Below are positions 1 to 10,700 of a stretch of DNA of 64,000 bases, piece after piece. The number at the start of each line of letters is the position of its first letter. The first letter of the stretch is position 1. The notes under the pieces were generated by a model. The model ran no database searches and was not told where the DNA came from. It worked only from the letters and a program-made list of their open reading frames with translations. The stretch spans positions 87,259 to 151,258 of the forward strand of contig MCFL01000060.1 of the NCBI GenBank assembly GCA_002102555.1. The letters are read 5' to 3'. The DNA is from Catenaria anguillulae PL171 (lineage: Eukaryota > Blastocladiomycota > Blastocladiomycetes > Blastocladiales > Catenariaceae). A program made the position numbers and the translations under genes.

Positions 1-293
1 TTGGACTGGGATCAACCGTATGTGTTGAAGAATGTGTGGCATGACGTGGCGACGGCAAAGCCAGCGGATAAGGGCAAGCCCAGGTGGATTATGAAGGGTG
101 ATTCGGCGTTGATGGCCAAGTCCGATGGCCAGGGATACATGGTGAGCGGGTGCGGATGGAGGAGAGCGCCGCGAAGGAGCTCGAGCGGGACAGGGAGCAG
201 AAGGCAAAGAAGCGTCGTTTGGCAATGGAGCAGGCAGAGGCTGCGATTGCAGGCGGCTCGGACCAGATGCGGTTTGACGCCACGGAGGAATGA
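1..293 (+). pseudogene. Fragment resembling a fungal DDE-type transposase tail
   Basis: An open frame enters from the window edge and reads about 50 residues (WDQPYVLKNVWHDV, then a K/D/G-rich stretch ending GYMVSG). A second frame from about 156 then reads a basic, coil-like tail (KELERDREQKAKKRR) and stops at 291-293. The first part recalls the acidic, Trp-containing tract of long fungal DDE transposases, but no catalytic motif is visible here. The frame change at about 150 has no intron of normal length to explain it, so I read this as the 3' scrap of a decayed DNA transposon gene cut by the window edge. The family is a guess. Confidence 0.3.
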
Positions 294-306
294 GCGACGA
301 GGTTAG

Positions 307-823
307 GCGAGTGGTTCAACGAATACACGGAATTCTCTGCTTTGGGGCATCGATAGTGCATTGAGTATAACTGGACACAATTCGATTATTCACTCGTTGG
401 CTTCATTGGCATTGGTCACAGCCTCAAACGCCTGTTGTCGTGAACGACGGCCATGTTCACGAACTGTGTTGGGTAAGTAACGGTCTGATCCATAGTGATA
501 ACTCACCCAAACGACGGATATTGTGAAGCAGAAAAGCTGCAGACACTAGACCAGGTTAGAAAAATTCGCAAAATTACCAGCTTTCCATTGTATGTTGTTG
601 CATGCCTGTATGTATAAAATTGCATGAGGAGATACATTTTGAAGATCCACTACCGTTCACTTCGGTCCTGTCCCGTTGAACTCCACCATATAAGTATACC
701 GAGCTGTTCCCCCCGTGTGTTGTAAGGAACAGTAACCCGACTGCTGTATTATCCGTTAATAATTCGCATTCTTACACACTCATTTCCGACTTCGAGACGT
801 GAAATCACAACACAATCGTATCG
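307..823. other. Intergenic, upstream region of the 494-aa gene
   Basis: AT-richer non-coding DNA. A TATA-like TATAAG at about 689-694 lies 130 bp before the ATG of the next gene. No repeat or RNA gene seen. Confidence 0.5.
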
Positions 824-2308
824 ATGACGCTCGAATCATCCCACGCTGGCCTTGACTCGGTCTTTGACGACCATGACGCCTGCTTCAGCTCAAACGACTT
901 CACCTCAGATAGTCAAGATGCCGGCGCCCCCAGTTCCCCCGACGAGCTCGACCGAATGATTGCGCGGCTTGACCAAGTCTACGACCTGTTCGATCAAGAA
1001 GGTTTGGACCCTGACGATGAAGTCTTCCTCCTCGCAGCCATGATTGACGACGAACGCATCGCCGACCAAATGCGGCAACAATCACCGCAGCACCCGTCGG
1101 CCACTCCCACGCCCCCGGTCACTCAAAATGTCTTGTCGTCTGTATCGGCCTCAACTCCGCATCCGCCTGCCCCATCGAAGCCCACCCGCACGCGGCTCCG
1201 CAAGGAAGCCATTCTCGAAGATCTCAACAACGCCGCCGACACTGTCATGAGCCTTATTGTACATACCGTGACCAGCAAGAAGTACCACAAGGCGCTGCGT
1301 GGTGGGCCTACGTGGCAAGTCGTAGTTGACGTTGCACAAGCGCTTCTCGGGGCGGATGAGTCGATGCGCCACGACATTGCCAACACCATCAACTTGTACC
1401 TGTCTCCTCACCTTGCACGGGTTACCACCATCACCAAGCGCCTCGAAAAGACGGCAAATGCTCCTCTCGACCTCCAATCTGCTCTCAACGCCAAACTTCC
1501 TCTCCTCCCGACCGAAGTGCCCTGGCTCGAGCTTCCCACGCATCCTGTGAACCAAACACGGAACATGACCGTCCGCGACTTTATTGTCACTCGGTTCATT
1601 GAGCAGTTTCGACTTGCGACGCTCCACCTCCTCCTCAACACCGCACATTCGATGCCATCCATCCCTCCTATTCGGCAAGCTGCCGCGCAGGTCAACATTG
1701 TGTACTCGTCCACGCTCTTTGACACGTCGCGGGCGGCGGAGGTTGGTACAGCAGGATACGTCACTGGATACTTGGTGTCCAATGCATGGAAATGGACTCG
1801 CCGCAACTACAAGCACCCATCCTCCGAGCTCATTCGCACCATTGTCCCCAAGCTGGTCTACCTTGGTCAAGCGCGAGAGGACGTCAAGACGAGCGGATTC
1901 GCCACGGTTCGCAACGTTTCGGTTCGAGACAAGGGTGCTTTGTTGTATGCAAAACAGGAGATCATTTGTTATGTGATGTGGTTGTCGACCGCGATTGATG
2001 TCGTTCTCAACTTGCCTGGGCATGACCGCGAATCGCCGTTCTGGGCAGATCAGCGTGTGCGGGAACTGCTCGAATCCAACCAGCATCATGAAGCGTGGAA
2101 TAGGTTCAACCATGCGACTGGGTTTGATTCGCATTTCCGAGGTAACAAGGGGGCGGCCGAGCGGTTTTTGAAGTTGTTCCGTGTCCCAGTTGTGTCGATC
2201 AAGATTGGTGAGTATGTCAAGAGGCTCAAGGAGGCTGGTAAAAGCAAAGAGGGAGCGGCCGCCGTCAGTGTGCTGCGGGAGGAGTTGAAACACCTGAGCG
2301 CAAAATAA
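824..2308 (+). CDS. Unknown 494-aa protein, possible companion of the P-like transposase
   Basis: Single-exon frame from ATG 824 to TAA 2308. Residues 1-120 are acidic, Ser/Pro-rich and probably disordered; residues 130-494 are helical and well composed. I do not recognise a family. The segment near residue 310 (AAEVGTAGYVTGYLVSNAWK) loosely recalls the 'AGYVA' helix that follows the catalytic core in P-element/THAP9 transposases, and the C terminus is basic (FRGNKGAAERFLKLFR). The stop lies only 17 bp from the stop of the convergent transposase gene, so the two genes may belong to one element. That link is inference; a host gene is equally possible. It is clearly coding by length and codon use. 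Confidence 0.7.
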   Translation: MTLESSHAGLDSVFDDHDACFSSNDFTSDSQDAGAPSSPDELDRMIARLDQVYDLFDQEGLDPDDEVFLLAAMIDDERIADQMRQQSPQHPSATPTPPVTQNVLSSVSASTPHPPAPSKPTRTRLRKEAILEDLNNAADTVMSLIVHTVTSKKYHKALRGGPTWQVVVDVAQALLGADESMRHDIANTINLYLSPHLARVTTITKRLEKTANAPLDLQSALNAKLPLLPTEVPWLELPTHPVNQTRNMTVRDFIVTRFIEQFRLATLHLLLNTAHSMPSIPPIRQAAAQVNIVYSSTLFDTSRAAEVGTAGYVTGYLVSNAWKWTRRNYKHPSSELIRTIVPKLVYLGQAREDVKTSGFATVRNVSVRDKGALLYAKQEIICYVMWLSTAIDVVLNLPGHDRESPFWADQRVRELLESNQHHEAWNRFNHATGFDSHFRGNKGAAERFLKLFRVPVVSIKIGEYVKRLKEAGKSKEGAAAVSVLREELKHLSAK

Positions 2309-2325
2309 TGTAAGTGGGTTCAAGT

Positions 2326-5300
2326 CTAAGCGAATGTATCAATGTGCTCAAAATTGTCACAGTCAATCATACTCTCAAAGTACTCCATCACCAGAAACTC
2401 GTCTTCCAAGTCCGAGAATCCATGGTCATGCAACCGTGCCTGACTTGCAGCCGTATCTCTGCACGTGCCCACACTCCCACCCTGCCCATCCCCACCAATA
2501 ATCTCAATCGTTTCCCAATCCTTGCTCCCAGTCACGTCCCAATCTCCATCCTTGTCCACACCTCCCTCATCGCCCAAAATCCCAGCTTCGTTCTGATCGC
2601 CGCCTCCATCACCATCCAAATCCGCGGCTGTTGGCATGACATAGCTTGTGTTGAGCCGCTTGAGGTGCGTGGTGTATGCCCTCATGGACATGAAGTACAT
2701 GTGCGCAATGAGCATGTGCTTGGCCGTCACGCGCCCGTCGTGTCCACCTGTCGCGCGAGCGAGGGCAAAGAATGCTTCGAGCGAGTTGGTTGACATGGTC
2801 CGAGGGTAGACGTGAAGGAAGCTGTACTCAGAGAACAGGTACTGGGCCGAGTTCTTGAATCCGTGGACGCAGATGCAAAGATCCTCGTACGCCTCGTTTG
2901 TGATGAACATGGCCTTGGCCTCCTTGATCTTGGCTGCCTGCGCCTTCTTCTCCTCATCCGTTGCCGCTGGCAACTGCTTGGCTGCGTCCACCTGCTCATC
3001 CACCCACTTCTTCCAGACTGTAAACCACTCGACAATCGCATCCAGCTCAGCAAACCGTGGGTCGTCCATGGACTTGAAGCACGCCGTGTCCGTCATGATC
3101 TCGTAGAACCGTGCGACCCGCCTAATGTACTCGACTGTGCCATTAATCATGTTCTGGTCCATGTTGTTGGTGGGCTTGACATCCATCTCGATCTGCTTGG
3201 CCACATACTCGTGCATGACACCTGCGGCCAACCCGACACGCATCTTTGTCCATGCGGTCAAATGAACGGAGTCATCGGTGACCCTGCGAGCGGGATCAAA
3301 CCCGTTGGTGACCTTCTTGAACTGCAGCAACGCCTCGACGACACACCAAGCAAACTTCTTCTCGCCATGCTGCAGTTGGCGGTTCGAGTTGAACAGCGAG
3401 TTCCTGAGCTTTTTGAGAGCATGCGGCGGATCTTGCATGTAGAAAAGAAGGCGGTGCAGAGCCGAGTACGCGCCTCGGTGCGGCGTGCGTGTGGTGTTGC
3501 TGTTGCCATTGTTGGCGCCGTCGTTGGTGCCGTCGTTGGCGCCGTCGTTGGCACCGTCGCAGTCATGTTCGGAGGTCGGATCGTGAGCAGCAACTGGGTC
3601 AGTGTCGTCGCTGATAGGGCCGCCTTTGAGCGACTTGGCGGCAGATCGGTTGGTGGGTGCGCTGGCAGAGAAAAAGCAACCAAGGCCGACATATAAGTAA
3701 AGGAGTAATGAGTCGGGAGAGAAGAGCGTCCATACCCATCAGCATTCAGGTTGACAAGCGCCAACCCACACACATCCGTCAAGGCGGAAGCAACTTGATG
3801 CAAAATAACAACGAGCTTCTCGGCTGTGAGGCTGCGGGTGTGAAACTGAGCGACCGGGAATGACACCTCTGTGCAGCAGCTCGTGAACATGAGCACAAGG
3901 GCATGAGTCGCAAGCTCGGGCTGCTCGGTGGATGGGCGCTCAAGGAGAAGGGTGCCCTGGCCATACTGCACGAGTCCAGAAATCTCGCCAGACTTGGAGT
4001 TGTATGAGGGTTCGGGCGCGAGTTGACATTCATCAAATGACAGATACCCAGTCCGCAAAACGGCACGCAGTGCAGCCTCGGATTCGTCGGGAAACTTGAT
4101 CTTGAACTCATCAAGGCGCGAATCCAGTAGCTCGGCAACATATTTGGAAATCTGTTCCGCGTCAATGCCAGGCTGGATGCGATAGGCGCGCTGGGCGTCG
4201 ATCAGAGTACGGTGGGACGGAAGCGGGATGCCCACATTACGAAGCAGGCGGTATGCGGCGCGGGACTTGGTGTAGAGCGCAAGAGCAAAGAACAGGACGG
4301 TCTCGCCATACTTCTTAGTGGAACGCTTGTCACCGCGCTTTTCCATTTCCTCCACGATACCGGCAAGCACAGGGAAACGCTTCAAACGACGAGCGAGGCC
4401 AGGGCGCGTGTGATAGAAAATGCTACACACGACCAGTTCAATGCACAGTGGGTCAGGGACGGATAATCAACAATGCTTGCTTCAAGGACAAACGTACTCC
4501 ATGAGGCCAAGCCGTTTGAACTTAGTCTTCTCCCTCCTCGTTATAGCCGGTCGCCCAATCCGCTTCTTGCGAGTTTGCGGCGCTGCCGCTGCAGGTCGAG
4601 GGATCACATTGCTCAACCCAGAGTCAGGATTGACGCGCGCTCTGCGATTGCGCGCACGGCTCCTCCTTGGAATTGGTGTGTCTTTGGTTGCTGGCGCTGG
4701 TGTAGCTGTTGCATTAGCGGCTGGCGTTGTAGATAGATCCAATGGCGGGGGCGGTGTGGGATCAGTGGAAGGTGGCGGCGGCGTTGGATCAGTGGAAGGC
4801 GGCGGCGGCGTAGGATCAGTGGAAGGCGGCGGCGGCGTAGGATCAGTGGAAGGCGGCGGCGGCGTAGGATCAGTGGAAAGGGGAGCAGACGGCAATTGAG
4901 GTGGCTCGAGAGACGATGGCGTTGATCCCACTGCGTTGAAGTATACATAGAGAAGGGAGCTTGTCAGTGATGGTCGCGGATGAACGTGTAGAAAAAGCCG
5001 TGACGTACAAGCATGCGATCGGCGATGCGAGACTGTCTCGGAAAAGGTTGCACATTCCACACACCGCAGCGACTGCGGCGTCGAAGCAACTCGTTGACAC
5101 TTGACGGCGCGATAGACACAATCAACCTGCGCACCGCCGTCATAGGCTGAGAGGAATGGGAATGGGAATGGAGTCGCGAGAATGGTGGCTTTTGCAGTTG
5201 CACGACCATCGAGAAGCGACTTGATTGAATGCATTTTATGCACTTCCTTGTCGATCACCGGGTCGGAATATCCATTGCACAACCGCAGCTCGGAGCAAAT

Positions 5301-6545
5301 GTGCAAAATGCGAGCGACGTTGGCAGCGGAAGCCTTGCGCAAATCCATGCTTGGGTGCTGCTCTTTGACGTACGCTGTGATGTCGGCGCCGAACGAGAAA
5401 ATCTTGATTGGATGGGCGACGCCGCTGGATGTGTCAACTGCGACTGATCGAACGGGAAGCCCGCCTTGGCACGTGGGTTGGACGAGAAAGAACTCGGCCT
5501 GCTTCCCCATATCGCCACCCACCCAGATTCCTTCGACAGCGAGCCGAGATTTGGAGACGGCGGTGTTGCGCCGCTGTTCAGTCACCGTCATGGCCACGCG
5601 CGGATCCGCTCCGGTGTTTGGGGCATCAGACAGCTCGGCGAAATAACAGTTTTCGCACCGTTGCCGCTTGCGGCGCCCGTCCGTGGCCATGGCCTTTGAA
5701 TCTGGCGACAGCGACAGATGACCCGCGCGGTTTGGCTGTAATGGCATGGGCGATGGGGATCTCGCGCGCTTTCGGCCTGCTGCTGCGGGGAGATTTGTTG
5801 GGGTGCATGCGCCGTTGGAGGCAAGCTGCTTCGGCGTTGATGCGTGTCCGGATGGCGTGTAGATTTGCCCGGCGTGTCGGTGAAACAACATGGGCTCTGA
5901 CGAACCGGCACTTTGCATCGCTGGTGTGAGGGAATGACATTCAGATCAGACAGGTTCACAGCGGCGGTCGAGTGAAATCATGACAAACGGACCTCGATTG
6001 GCTTGATTCGGGTGAATCGGTGTGAGGATGCCCCTGATCGGACGATGATAGGGAATGATGGCATGACCTTGAGAGGGAGCGGTGGGTCCTGGGCCGCTAG
6101 GATAGCCGACAGAGCTCGCTTGCGACCAGTGTGGGTGCGGTGCTTGATGGACTGCGTGGCCAGTGTCCACCGGAGGAGGGTTTCGTGGTGTCGCCGGCGG
6201 GGTGAAGATCGGCGGGTACAGCTGGCAGTGGCCACCGTTACGAGGGGCAGTATGTTGATAAGTCGACTGGTTGTTTTGCGATGCAAGAGGGTGAGGCGTC
6301 GATAGTCCAGGCCCGCAGGCGGCTGGCGGGTGTAGGTGCATTCCAGCATGGTTGCTAACAATGGCTTTGAATACTGGGACGTCAAGCGGGAGCCCTGAAT
6401 ACATGAAGGAGTTGCTGCCTGGCGTCGGCGGGCACTGAAACGCCGGTACAAGCGAGGGCGGCGGGTGCGGCGGGGGATGATGGAGGAGAGGACCCACGGG
6501 TGGACCAAAACCAAGGCTGCGTTGTGCACGTTGAGAATGCTCCAT
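2326..6545 (-). CDS. P-element/THAP9-type transposase, five exons, intact frame
   Basis: Exons 6545-5993, 5920-5009, 4930-4498, 4422-3736 and 3661-2326 join to 3921 nt (1306 aa). Introns of 72, 78, 75 and 74 nt all have GT..AG ends (donors GTCCGT, GTACGT, GTACGT, GTATGG). Residues 1-480 are Pro-rich with Cys pairs (CENC, CVEC), but I see no clear THAP C2CH finger. A Pro/Thr minisatellite follows. The RNase H-like core has YLSFDECQ (D about 763), NADGAPTN (D about 861) and TNSLEAFF (E about 1157), matching the D-D-E triad of P/THAP9 proteins. The inserted domain carries the hallmark DPPHALKKLRN at about 939. The family cuts and pastes DNA using a GTP-binding insertion. No inverted repeats were found by eye, so it could be a live element or a domesticated gene. 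The unusually long N terminus is less certain than the core. Confidence 0.82.
4743..4877 (-). repeat. 27-bp coding minisatellite, five units
   Basis: Five tandem 27-bp units inside exon 3 of the P-like transposase, each encoding STDPTPPPP. The three central units are nearly identical in DNA sequence, which suggests recent expansion. The unit length is a multiple of three, so copy-number change keeps the frame. Confidence 0.9.
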
Positions 6546-7245
6546 GGCAAATGAGGAGTAGAAGGTCGAGCTGCTGACTTTGGTGGAAGAGAGAAGGCGT
6601 TGAAAGGCTGAGGCGAGGTGAGGGGGATCCGCCGATATCCGTCAGTTTTGGAGAAAAAAAAAAAACGGACTTAGAAACCGACGCGTTTGGTCACTGCGGA
6701 CAGGAAATGACTTCCTGGCAGCAAAAGGACTGGCAGAAAGATCGAACCTGAGACTCTGGATCGCAAGGGGTCTGCTCGACCACTCAACCAGGAGCCAATA
6801 TAACTCATTTCCATTTTTATCAACTAAGTACGATGAATGGAGTGCAAGACTGATGGGGTCTCGTTGAACGATCAGCCACTCGGAAGTTCCCGGCCTTCAC
6901 GCGTCGGAACGGGCAAACGGATCCAAAACATGCAACACAAAATCGACATACACTCCCGCGTTGTTCAGCTCAGTGAGTGGAGCGAAATCTGGCGACAGCG
7001 TTGCACGTGGTCGCACGGGTGGCTTGATGTCTTCTTCAGGGTGACCGGATGTCCTTCACAGTGAGCTTCGCTCACCCCATTCATTTTAGTACCCCTGCTT
7101 CACTTCACTCCACTTGACTCCCGCCATCACCCCCAATCTGTATTTCGTATTTACATACGCTGCCGCCGTCTGCCGTCCGCTGTATTGCATTGCCATCGAC
7201 TGCACTTGCTGCACGCACCCGACCCGATCTCCGTACCTTCTCACC
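6546..7245. other. Intergenic between transposase and succinyl-CoA ligase genes
   Basis: Divergent upstream region of about 700 bp. It holds the tRNA-like unit at 6654-6797. Beyond that I see only pyrimidine-rich leader DNA just before the ATG at 7246. Confidence 0.5.
6654..6797 (-). ncRNA. tRNA-like pol III unit (pseudo-tRNA or SINE head)
   Basis: On the minus strand an excellent A box (TGGTTGAGTGG, 6790-6780) is followed about 30 nt later by a B box core (GGTTCGATC, 6748-6740). The region around the would-be anticodon pairs poorly, and the 3' acceptor strand expected for a tRNA is missing, so it is not a working tRNA. A run of twelve T on the minus strand (6665-6654) would end a transcript of roughly 140 nt. 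This fits a decayed tRNA gene, a tRNA-derived SINE, or a small pol III RNA. Whether it is transcribed is unknown. Confidence 0.35.
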
Positions 7246-8964
7246 ATGTTCCGCACCACCGTCGCCCGCGCCGTGGCCGCCGTCAGGGTACCTATCCTCC
7301 GCCATCCCGTCCATCCAGGGACCGACCCCACCCGATCCACGATCCAGGGCTTGCTTTGTGGCCTGTCTGAGGCCAGACCTCTGCCGCGAGACACAAGGCG
7401 CAACCAACCGGCCCAAGTTTCCCGGTCTTCCCATGCATCCTACAATCGATCATGATTACCATGCATCAACCGAGCCTCATCACATCACCAACGCATGCCC
7501 AGACGCCTGATCCGGCAGCAGATTGCTCGCTCCCCACAGCGACAATAATAGGCTCTCTCCACTTCACCACGGCTGGACGGTTGGCGGCCCTAAAGCAAGA
7601 CCAAGTGGATCAGCAGATGTCCCACTGCTCCCCCTCAATCGATTGTTGATGATCCTGAGCCAGAATAACTCACCACGACATTGTCTCCTTCTCTTGCACG
7701 TATTTTATTTTAACAGCCCGCCGCCCCTCGTCGCAACCTCTCGGTCCACGAGTACATCTCGGTCGACCTCCTCCAAAAGTACGGCGTCAAGACCCCGCGC
7801 GGCGGCATTGCCAAGACCCCCTCTGAGGCTGCCCAAGTCGCCCGGTCGCTCGGCACGGACGATCTTGTCATCAAGGCCCAAGTGCTTGCCGGCGGTCGCG
7901 GCAAGGGCCACTTCACGTCTGGCCTTCAGGGCGGCGTCAAGGTGTGCTACGAGCAAGCTGAGGTGGCAAAGTATGCCGAAAAGATGCTGGGCCACACGCT
8001 CGTGACCAAGCAAACGGGCGCCGCGGGCAAGCCCTGCAACACCGTGTACATTGCCGAGCGCCTTTACCCTCGGCGCGAGTACTACTTTGCCATTCTCATG
8101 GATCGCAAGCACCAAGGTCCCGTGCTCGTTGGGTCCAACCAGGGCGGTGTCAACATTGAGGAGGTTGCCGAAAAGGACCCCAACGCCATTGTGACCTTGC
8201 CTGTCGACATCAACGTGGGCCTCACGCGCGACCAGGCTCTCGACATGGCCAAGCGCATGGGCTTCCCCACAAAGGCCCAGGCCGATGCCGCCGAAACCTT
8301 CCTCAAGCTGTACAATGTGTTTATCGAAAAGGACGCCACCATGGTGGAAATCAACCCCTTGTCCGAGGTGTCGACTGGCGACGTGGTGTGCATGGACGCA
8401 AAGATTGGCTTTGACGACAATGCCGATTTCCGCCAAGCCGATGTGTTTGCCAAGCGCGATGTGACCCAGGAGGATGCGCGCGAGGTCAAGGCTGCCGAGG
8501 CCAAGCTCAACTACATTGGCCTCGACGGCAACATTGGTTGCCTCGTCAACGGCGCCGGCTTGGCCATGGCCACCATGGACATTATCAAGTTGCACGGCGG
8601 CGATCCGGCCAACTTCCTCGACGTTGGTGGCTCGGCTACCACCCAGCAAGTCACGGATGCCTTCAAGATCATCTCGTCCGACCCGCGCGTCACGGCCATT
8701 CTCGTCAACATCTTTGGTGGTATCATGCGGTGCGACGTGATTGCCCAGGGTGTCATTGAGGCGTCGCAAAAGCTCGACCTCAAGATCCCGCTCATTGTGC
8801 GGTTGCAGGGTACCAAGGTTGATGAGGCCAAGCAGCTCATCAAGCAGTCTGGCCTCAAGATTGTGAGTGAGGACGACTTGGATGAGGCCGCCAAGAAGGC
8901 TGTGGCTTTGAGTCAGATTACCCAGATTGCCAAGGGCGCCAACGTCAACGTGTCGTTCGCATAA
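7246..8964 (+). CDS. LSC2: Succinate-CoA ligase beta subunit, mitochondrial
   Basis: Exons 7246-7287 and 7717-8964 give 429 aa, the usual length. The enzyme converts succinyl-CoA to succinate with formation of ATP or GTP in the TCA cycle, as a heterodimer with the alpha subunit in the matrix. The start [14 protein letters not shown], then [13 protein letters not shown], is a textbook mitochondrial presequence. The ATP-grasp part includes [17 protein letters not shown] and [20 protein letters not shown]. The C-terminal CoA-ligase part has [18 protein letters not shown] and [10 protein letters not shown]. The first intron is 429 nt (GTACCT..ACAG), several times longer than the local norm, and splits the presequence. 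Nucleotide specificity (ADP or GDP) cannot be told by eye. Confidence 0.95.
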
Positions 8965-9261
8965 GCTTGCTTTTGCTCGTGTCTTTGTTGCTGCGCTGTG
9001 TTCCCTCTGTTTGCTCCTTGGCCGTCGTCTTTGGCCAATGTGTTTCTTGTCTTCTTTCTTTCACCCCATCGTCACCTGCTTTCAACGTGTTTCTCATTGT
9101 CTTGCTTTCTCGGTATACTGTGACCATTCCATCTCAAAAATACAAACTGGGCGGTAAAGCGGAATCGCTATCAAGCTATGGCTACATGACCTGACAGATT
9201 GGATACAGATTGCGCAACAACCAACGGAGCCGACCTTCTCTTGTTGTCGCTGAGTACGCCG

Positions 9262-10085
9262 TTACTGCTTACCAGTAGCGGCAGCCTTGGCCAGCAAAAA
9301 CTCTTGCAACTTTGCCAACGCCCGATACCGGTGCGAAATGGTGTTCTTGACCTTTGCGTCCATCTCGGCATATGTCTCGTCAAACCCGTCGGGCTGGAAA
9401 ATGGGATCCCAGCCAAACGTTGCGGGCCCGCGCGCAGCCACAATTTGGCCCTATGATATTCGGCAAGCTCGAGTCAGCACTGCTTGACAACTCGGAAAAA
9501 AAAAAATGGAGCCCAGCAACTTACATTGGTCCGCCCTTCAAACAAGATGGGCTCGGCATCGGGCCCCTCGCAGTATGCAAACGTGCACAGGGCGTATCCA
9601 GACTTGTCTTCAAAGCCCACAAGCATCTTGTTGAGGCCGTCGTGGCCAAGCGACTCGAGGAACCATTTGATGTACGGGCCGGGCAGGCCGTTGAGCCCGT
9701 TGAAGCATAGGCAAGTGTCTTCGGTGATGACGGGCCGGTTCAGCTGCGGTGATTGTTGACAGTCAAGTGAACCGTTAGTTGGTGAATCGACGAGAAGCGG
9801 CACCAGTGTATGGTAGGGCGTATGTACGAGTTTGGCAGCAAGTTTGCACTTTTCGGCCGAGACATCTTGCGAAGTGCCTTGGTACTCGGGCACTGAATTG
9901 TACGCACACATGCTTGTCAGGCGATGCGTTCCTTGGCCGAATTACGGATAGATTAGTTTCGTACGGTCCAGCTTGTGTGCCTCGATGGCCACCTTGTCAC
10001 CCAGGATGGCTTGCACCTCGCGGAGCTTGTTCTGGTTGCCCGTCACAAAGGCCAAGGGGAGGTTGGAGGTCGAGTGCGAAGACAT
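9262..10085 (-). CDS. ITPA: Inosine triphosphate pyrophosphatase (HAM1/ITPA)
   Basis: Exons 10085-9965, 9892-9828, 9743-9525 and 9450-9262 join to 197 aa; introns are 72, 84 and 74 nt. The enzyme hydrolyses ITP, dITP and XTP to monophosphates, clearing deaminated purines from nucleotide pools in the cytosol. Diagnostic motifs in order: [12 protein letters not shown] (residues about 12-23), [50 protein letters not shown] and the C-terminal SHRYRAL. An in-frame ATG at 10166 would add 27 residues (MLSYALVTTRRILTHYSAR), which could act as a mitochondrial signal; the shorter start matches the family better. Splice junctions were chosen by alignment to remembered ITPA sequence. Confidence 0.94.
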
Positions 10086-10166
10086 GGTGCGTGAGAGGCC
10101 AATGGCAGTGCGGGCTGAGTAGTGGGTGAGAATGCGGCGGGTGGTGACCAGAGCGTAGGATAACAT

Positions 10167-10700
10167 TGCTCAAATGTCTAAAAGTACTCTACGGCTAACA
10201 ATGTTTCCACATCATGGAATCGGCCGCGTCTCGCAACTGCTGCCAGTGCCTCCAGATCACCCTCGTCCCCTGTCTCACAACTTTCCACTGTCCTCCACAC
10301 CGCTGTTGGCGTTGAAAGACCGATTAATGAAAGAACATTGGCCACTCGCTTAAGCTTGGGTGGATCCGAATAGCGCGTACATACAGAAAAAAAATTCATG
10401 CCAAGTTCTACGTCACAAAGGGCGGAATTGGCATGTCTCATCCATTACGTCGTTGTCAAGAGCCAGGGTCGACCGCATCTCACTCCAACAAGATTTCGCC
10501 GTGCATCCGTGCAGAGTGACTCGATGCGATGGGCAACTCATCCAGTCCAATTTAAACCCAGCGGGCCCCTCTTCTCTATTCCAAGCCCAAGTCAGAGCGG
10601 TCAGCCAACCCATTGAGCGGAGGATGCAGTGTTACCAACCCGCCCTTTCAGACCCTCTTACATCCATTCCCCAACCAACCTCGATTCTGCACGGCCAGCC
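10167..10700. other. Intergenic, divergent promoter region
   Basis: About 530 bp between the ITPase gene and the DUF4246 gene. No motif, repeat or RNA gene recognised. Confidence 0.5.

Noticed and set aside
2314-3696. Plus-strand open frames opposite the transposase
   Set aside because: Antisense shadows of the P-like transposase exon, which carries the recognisable motifs.
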